A stretch of DNA of 44,338 nucleotides, from contig CACXQL010000019.1 of the NCBI GenBank assembly GCA_902769805.1, positions 1 to 44,338 on the forward strand, written 5' to 3'. Numbering within the stretch: the stretch's first letter is position 1; each line of letters opens with the position of its first letter. Below the pieces are notes generated by a model that saw only the letters and a list, made by a program, of their open reading frames with translations, had not been told where the DNA came from and did no database searches. Shown here piece by piece: positions 40,113 to 44,338 of this stretch. This DNA comes from an uncultured Prevotellaceae bacterium. GTDB taxonomy: Bacteria; Bacteroidota; Bacteroidia; Bacteroidales; Bacteroidaceae. A program made the position numbers and the translations under genes.

Positions 40113-41627
40113 ATGAAGATATTCACCAGTGCTCAGATTAAAGAGCTCGACAAATACACCATCGAACACGAGCCGATATCCAGTATCGATTTGATGGAAC
40201 GCGCGGCAAAAGCATTGACGCGCGCCATCACTGACGGATGGAATAATTCGGTACCTGTGGTTGTGTTTGCTGGTCCCGGAAACAATGGTGGCGATGCCCT
40301 TGCTGTCGCTCGTATGTTAGGAGACTTCGGCTATCAAGTCAGTGTCTATCTCTTTAACATCAGCGGACATCTCTCTGAGGACTGTGCCATTAATAAGAAA
40401 CGACTGACAGACTCTAAGCATGTCAAAGATTTTACAGAGGTCACGCAAGAGTTTGACCCGCCTCGCTTAGAGAAAGGGATGCTGGTGATTGACGGTCTCT
40501 TCGGTTCTGGACTCAACAAACCTCTGGCAGGTGGTTTTGCCTCGTTGGTGAAATACATCAATGCCTCACCCGCTGAAGTGGTATCTATCGATATGCCCTC
40601 AGGACTTATCACAGAGGATAATACTTATAATGTCCGTGCGAATATCATCCAAGCAGACCTCACATTGACTATTCAACAACCCAAGCTCGCCTTCCTTTTC
40701 CCAGAAAACCAACAATATATCGGGAAACTGCGTGTGCTGGATATACGGCTTAGTCAGGAAGGTATAGAGAAGATGGAAGCTAACTATACCGTTCTGGAGG
40801 AATCACAGATACGCTCCATGCTTATCGACCGTAACACCTTCGCCCATAAGGGACAGATGGGACATGCACTTCTCATTGCAGGTAGTTACGGCATGGCTGG
40901 TGCAGCAATCCTTGCCGCCCGAGCCTGTCTCCGTTCAGGAGTGGGGAAAGTAACCATCCATACACCCAAGAAAAACAGAGACATCCTGCAGATTGCCGTT
41001 CCTGAGGCTGTGCTTCAATTCGACTCTGAAGAGACGATTTTCTCTGAGGCTACTGACACTGAAGGTTTCAACGCACTGGGCATTGGACCAGGATTAGGAC
41101 AGAGTGAGACAACAGCCATTCCTTTGATTGCACAGCTGCGCCGTAGTACCTGTCCTGTTGTGGCAGATGCTGACGCGCTGAATATCCTGGCAAATCACCG
41201 TGCATGGTTCCAGCAACTGCCAAAAGGCATCATCCTCACGCCTCATCCAAAGGAGTTCGACCGCATGGAAGGCCATTCCAACGACAGTTACGAGCGACTA
41301 ACCAAAGCACGTCATCTGGCAGAACGCATCCAAGGATATATCATCCTGAAAGGACACTATACAGCCATCTGTCTGCCAGATGGTCATGTCTATTTCAATC
41401 CGACAGGCAATGCAGGCATGGCAACAGCAGGAAGCGGTGACGTGCTGACTGGTATCATCACGGCACTCCTTGCCAGAGGCTATAAATCGCCTGAGGCCTG
41501 TATCGTGGGAACTTACCTCCACGGACTTGCCGGTGACTTGGCTGCACGGGACTTAGGAGAGGAAAGTCTGATTGCCGAGGATATCGTCCGATATATCTCC
41601 CGTGCTTTCAAACGACTGAAAGAATAA
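40113..41627 (+). CDS. nnr: Bifunctional NAD(P)H-hydrate epimerase/ADP-dependent dehydratase
   Basis: Repairs damaged NAD(P)H hydrates. 504 aa in two domains. The N-terminal YjeF_N epimerase (about 1-215) has MKIFTSAQIKELDKYTIEHE and VFAGPGNNGGDALAVARML. The C-terminal ribokinase-like dehydratase (about 235-504) has GHALLIAGSYGMAGAAILAA, GIGPGLGQ, ILTPHPKEFDR, LKGHYT and ATAGSGDVLTGIIT. It starts a plus-strand operon divergent from hpt and precedes a DUF4831-like gene by 4 bp. Confidence 0.97.
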   Translation: MKIFTSAQIKELDKYTIEHEPISSIDLMERAAKALTRAITDGWNNSVPVVVFAGPGNNGGDALAVARMLGDFGYQVSVYLFNISGHLSEDCAINKKRLTDSKHVKDFTEVTQEFDPPRLEKGMLVIDGLFGSGLNKPLAGGFASLVKYINASPAEVVSIDMPSGLITEDNTYNVRANIIQADLTLTIQQPKLAFLFPENQQYIGKLRVLDIRLSQEGIEKMEANYTVLEESQIRSMLIDRNTFAHKGQMGHALLIAGSYGMAGAAILAARACLRSGVGKVTIHTPKKNRDILQIAVPEAVLQFDSEETIFSEATDTEGFNALGIGPGLGQSETTAIPLIAQLRRSTCPVVADADALNILANHRAWFQQLPKGIILTPHPKEFDRMEGHSNDSYERLTKARHLAERIQGYIILKGHYTAICLPDGHVYFNPTGNAGMATAGSGDVLTGIITALLARGYKSPEACIVGTYLHGLAGDLAARDLGEESLIAEDIVRYISRAFKRLKE

Positions 41628-41631
41628 AGGT

Positions 41632-42708
41632 ATGAGACACCTGAGAATGTTTTGGTCAATAGTCTTGTTGTTGGGATTCATGACAACAATGGCACAACCT
41701 GTTTCTTCATCACAGTTACAGGAAGGCAAGGTACCTGAAGGTACCGTCTATTATCTTCCTAAGACAGTGATTCATTTTCATCTTCTCATTGAAAAGAAAA
41801 CTTATACTCCTGGCATCTTCTGTCAGTATGCGGAGAAGTTTCTCCGTCAAAAACCTGTAGGACAGGAAGAAGAGGTTAATCATCGTGTCGTGGACTTCCG
41901 ATTGAGTCAGACAGGTGTCCGTGATACTTCCAAATGCTTTATCGCTACGCTTAAAGGTAAGAGTGCTACTACTGAGATACGTCTCAGTGAAGATGGAGTC
42001 CTGTTGGCTGTCAACGATACTCCTATCGTCGTCAAGAAACAACATCCCTTTAAGGCTGCCGCAAAGAAAAAGAAAGACTTAGACCCGATGCGATTCCTCA
42101 GTGACGAGGTCCGCATAGCTGGAAGTAATGCGAAAAAGGCTGAGTTAGTTGCCTTACAGATGGCAGAGCTACAGGAGCATCGTCAGCAACTCATCACGGG
42201 TGAGGCAGAAGAGATGCCTACGGACAAGGCACAACTACAACTGATGCTTGACGAGATTGACCAACAGTATGAGAGTCTGCTGTCTCTCTTCATGGGTACT
42301 ACCACCTGTGATACGACAGAACAGCATATCGCCCTTTGTCCTGAGAGAGAGATGAAACGGGAGGTTATCTTCCGCATCAGCAAACCACTCGGACTCGTTG
42401 ACAAGGACGACCTCTCCGGCATCCCGTTCTATCTGACAATAGAAGACCTGCACAAGCAGAGCCAACAACAATACGACTATCCGGAAAACAAGAAAGACGG
42501 GGGCTTCTATGCTAATGTGCCAGGCTTTGTCCGTCTGACGCTCTATCGGGAAGACCGCCAACTTGCCACCTATGAGTATCCCCTCGCCCAGTTCGGTTTT
42601 ACGGAACTCCGTGGCGGTTCCCTCTTCAAGAAATACCCCACTCATTTGAAACTCAACCCTATCACTGGGGCCGTTGAGAAACTACAGGCAGAGATCCCAG
42701 AGAAATAA
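41632..42708 (+). CDS. DUF4831-like exported protein
   Basis: A 358-aa protein with a signal peptide (FWSIVLLLGFMTTMAQ). The segments YYLPKTVIHFHLLIEKKTYT, PGIFCQYAEKFLRQK and DVRLSQTGVRD-like DFRLSQTGVRDTSK fit, from memory, the DUF4831 family of Bacteroidales. It has no lipobox. Mostly beta with a helical centre rich in Glu/Gln (LVALQMAELQEHRQQLITGE). Function unknown; periplasmic location inferred. It is followed by the decarboxylase-like gene after 19 bp. Confidence 0.75.
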   Translation: MRHLRMFWSIVLLLGFMTTMAQPVSSSQLQEGKVPEGTVYYLPKTVIHFHLLIEKKTYTPGIFCQYAEKFLRQKPVGQEEEVNHRVVDFRLSQTGVRDTSKCFIATLKGKSATTEIRLSEDGVLLAVNDTPIVVKKQHPFKAAAKKKKDLDPMRFLSDEVRIAGSNAKKAELVALQMAELQEHRQQLITGEAEEMPTDKAQLQLMLDEIDQQYESLLSLFMGTTTCDTTEQHIALCPEREMKREVIFRISKPLGLVDKDDLSGIPFYLTIEDLHKQSQQQYDYPENKKDGGFYANVPGFVRLTLYREDRQLATYEYPLAQFGFTELRGGSLFKKYPTHLKLNPITGAVEKLQAEIPEK

Positions 42709-42727
42709 TAGCAATAAGAACAGAACG

Positions 42728-43537
42728 ATGAAGTTAGTAAGTGCAGTCATCAAAGAGCGTATCTGTTACGTAGAGATGCAGAATGCCGACCATTTCAACT
42801 GCTTAAGCGAGGAAATGTGTCTGGAGTTAATGGAGAGCCTGCAATATGGCTATGACCAGGAGTGTGTGGGCATCGTCATCAAGGCACAATGTAAAAAGGG
42901 TGTATGGAGTGCTGGACATGATATCCGTGAGTTGCCGCAAGATGGCAATGACCCTCTTGCCTATGACGTACCTATGGAGAAACTGATCCGAAAGGTACAG
43001 GAAACACCTATTCCTGTCATTGCCTGTGTGGACGGCACTGTATGGGGTGGTGCCTGCGACCTCTGTCTGTCGTGTGACATGATTGTCAGTTCCTCTACTG
43101 CCACTTTTGCCATCACTCCAGCCAAGATCGGTATACCCTATAATGCTTCAGGCATCATGCATTTCATCAATCAGTTAGGACTCAATAAGGCCCGTGAGAT
43201 GTTCTTCCTTGCCACCCCCATCGAGGCTAAGGATGCACTGAATGTAGGACTGATTAACCGTGTTGCCGACCCCAATCAATTGGAGGAGGTACTGGAAGAA
43301 CACTTTCTTAATCCTTTGCGTCGCAATAGTGTATTGTCTATCAGTGCCATCAAACGACAGTTCCGCATCTTGAGTCGTGCATCTTCTGTCATCCCCTCAG
43401 AGAGTTTCGAGCGCATCAATGCCTATCGCACACGTGTCTACAAGGGCGCAGACTACCAAGAGGGCATCAATGCCTTCTTAGAGAAGCGTGCTCCAGTATA
43501 TAAAGGTAAGGCTTCCGATCTGGATACCACGAAATAG
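42728..43537 (+). CDS. scpB: Methylmalonyl-CoA decarboxylase-like crotonase
   Basis: Crotonase-fold enzyme, 269 aa from ATG 42728; a frame from 42674 overlaps the previous gene and is unlikely. It resembles E. coli ScpB (YgfG), which decarboxylates methylmalonyl-CoA to propionyl-CoA, in WSAGHDIRELPQDGNDPLAY, VDGTVWGGACDL, ATFAITPAKIGIPYN and YQEGINAFLEKRAP. This activity fits the succinate-propionate route of Bacteroidales. Some relatives have other acyl-CoA substrates. Confidence 0.85.
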   Translation: MKLVSAVIKERICYVEMQNADHFNCLSEEMCLELMESLQYGYDQECVGIVIKAQCKKGVWSAGHDIRELPQDGNDPLAYDVPMEKLIRKVQETPIPVIACVDGTVWGGACDLCLSCDMIVSSSTATFAITPAKIGIPYNASGIMHFINQLGLNKAREMFFLATPIEAKDALNVGLINRVADPNQLEEVLEEHFLNPLRRNSVLSISAIKRQFRILSRASSVIPSESFERINAYRTRVYKGADYQEGINAFLEKRAPVYKGKASDLDTTK

Positions 43538-43539
43538 TA

Positions 43540-43579
43540 ATACAAATAAGCCAGGGCGATTGCCCAGGCTTATTTGTAT
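43540..43579. terminator. Bidirectional terminator between convergent genes
   Basis: Stem ATACAAATAAGCC (43540-43552) / GGCTTATTTGTAT (43567-43579) with an inner GGGC/GCCC pair. It separates the decarboxylase-like gene from the convergent transporter and touches the transporter stop codon. Confidence 0.9.
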
Positions 43580-44338
43580 CATACTCCCATCACTGCCTTG
43601 ACAAGCAAGAGAACGATGGGGATGGTGATAAGCAGGACACCAATGATATCAATGATGATTCCTGAACGGATCATCTTCGTAATCGGTACCATGCCTGACG
43701 CATAGACGATGGCATTAGGCGGTGTGGATACGGGCATCATAAAGCCTAAGGAGGATGCTAATGCAACACCTACTGCCACAGGAATAGGATTGAAACCTAA
43801 TGAGACAGCTGTTCCGATAGCTATGGAGCCTATCAGGTTGATGGCTGCCGTATGGGAAGTGAACTCTGCCAACAACAGACAGGTGACACAGAAGACAGCC
43901 ACAAAGAGTATCTCTGAGGGATGACCACCCATCATCTCCTTAATGCCGCCGCCAATCCAGTCTGACAATCCTGTGGTGTACATCAGGCTACCCATGGCTA
44001 AACCGCCGCCGAAGAGTAACAAGGTTCCCCATTCAATACCTTCCACACCTTCCTTCCAGTCGAGCGTCATCTGCCCTTTCTTTAAGTCGACAGGCAGGAA
44101 GAACAATAACAGTCCGCCCACCATTGCGGCGATACTCTCAGGACAATGGCTGTCGTATGCCTTCATAATCTCTGAATGCGGTCCGTGTATCAAACTCAGT
44201 ACACTGGGAGCCACCCATAACACGACAGCGACGCCAAAGGCAATCATAGTGTTCTTCTGGGCACGTGTCCAGCCTCCTAACTCTTCGACACGGCTACGGA
44301 TAAACTCTCTGGCTCCCTGGATATGACTGACATCGGAA
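43579..44338 (-). CDS. DASS/SLC13-family anion:sodium symporter, 5'-truncated by window edge
   Basis: C-terminal 252 residues of a divalent-anion:Na+ symporter (dicarboxylate, sulfate or phosphate type). At least seven membrane segments remain. Signatures: FTSHTAAINLIGSIAIGTA and MPVSTPPNAIVYASGMVPI (the S-T-P-P-N-A substrate/Na+ motif). The frame is open to the right edge (SDVSHIQGAREFIRSRVEEL before the first internal ATG at 44247), so the start is outside the window. Substrate cannot be decided here; succinate would fit the propionate-type metabolism. Confidence 0.9.
   Translation of the reverse strand, partial: SDVSHIQGAREFIRSRVEELGGWTRAQKNTMIAFGVAVVLWVAPSVLSLIHGPHSEIMKAYDSHCPESIAAMVGGLLLFFLPVDLKKGQMTLDWKEGVEGIEWGTLLLFGGGLAMGSLMYTTGLSDWIGGGIKEMMGGHPSEILFVAVFCVTCLLLAEFTSHTAAINLIGSIAIGTAVSLGFNPIPVAVGVALASSLGFMMPVSTPPNAIVYASGMVPITKMIRSGIIIDIIGVLLITIPIVLLLVKAVMGV

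Noticed and set aside
42674-42727. N-terminal extension of the methylmalonyl-CoA decarboxylase-like ORF.
   Set aside because: Overlaps the end of the DUF4831-like gene and encodes a low-complexity RNYRQRSQRNN stretch not found in the family; ATG 42728 fits the family start.

Overview
The window looks like a chromosomal segment of a Prevotella-type member of the order Bacteroidales (phylum Bacteroidota). The grounds are: a TonB/ExbD energy-transduction operon with a PstS-like lipoprotein; a PorT-like type IX secretion protein; promoters of the Bacteroidota form (TTTG, 19 nt, TAnnTTTG); starts that mostly lack Shine-Dalgarno sites; surface proteins ending in a KGxYIxNGxKVxxK tail; and housekeeping proteins whose sequences match that group from memory. 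No tRNA, rRNA, integrase, transposase or CRISPR array was seen.

Layout. 1-3.95 kb: end of an exbD-tonB-pstS-like-TPR operon. 4-6 kb: TPR sensor histidine kinase. 6-8.8 kb: small 2x[4Fe-4S] ferredoxin, PorT-like barrel protein, and a 5'-nucleotidase split into two genes. 8.9-11 kb: a disturbed stretch with a ribosomal L19 gene lacking its middle, a dispersed repeat of about 195 bp, an orphan 3' end of a surface-protein gene, a 51-aa peptide gene and a decayed kinase-like gene. 11-13.8 kb: AICAR-transformylase-like protein, a small basic protein and a GH53 galactanase. 13.8-19.7 kb: a TolC/MacA/two-permease/ATPase efflux operon. 19.7-21.9 kb: a YtrA-like GntR/ABC operon with a candidate operator. 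22-24 kb: a second TPR histidine kinase. 24-29 kb: NAD kinase, pdxJ, a DJ-1-like protein, ispD and recG. 29-31.8 kb: M23/LysM peptidase, NlpC/P60 peptidase and CapA-like protein. 31.8-36.9 kb: second copy of the dispersed repeat, a second 51-aa peptide gene and a 1391-aa surface protein with a long 5' leader. 37-40 kb: hpt (frameshifted)-adk-obg-pgeF operon. 40-44.3 kb: NAD(P)H-hydrate repair enzyme, DUF4831-like protein, methylmalonyl-CoA decarboxylase-like protein and a partial DASS transporter.

What ties the window together beyond ordinary genes. (1) Two 51-aa peptides of one family (MKK, Tyr, Pro, QQ, AGS) each lie just downstream of a surface-protein tail; in one case nothing but the tail is left of the surface gene. 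(2) Two copies of a palindrome-rich repeat of about 195 bp lie within about 260 bp of those peptide genes. (3) Several classes of short A-rich repeats with periods of 7, 8 or 9 fill the gap from stop codon to start codon in operons, often supplying the stop codon. The same repeats also occur inside genes: in reverse orientation they encode the hydrophobic core of two signal peptides, and they also make up a linker and a short stretch of IspD. (4) rplS, hpt and the kinase-like gene carry lesions that are either real decay or consensus errors; reads would settle which.

Family assignments come from recognising sequences and motifs without database searches. Promoter, operator and leader calls are pattern matches.
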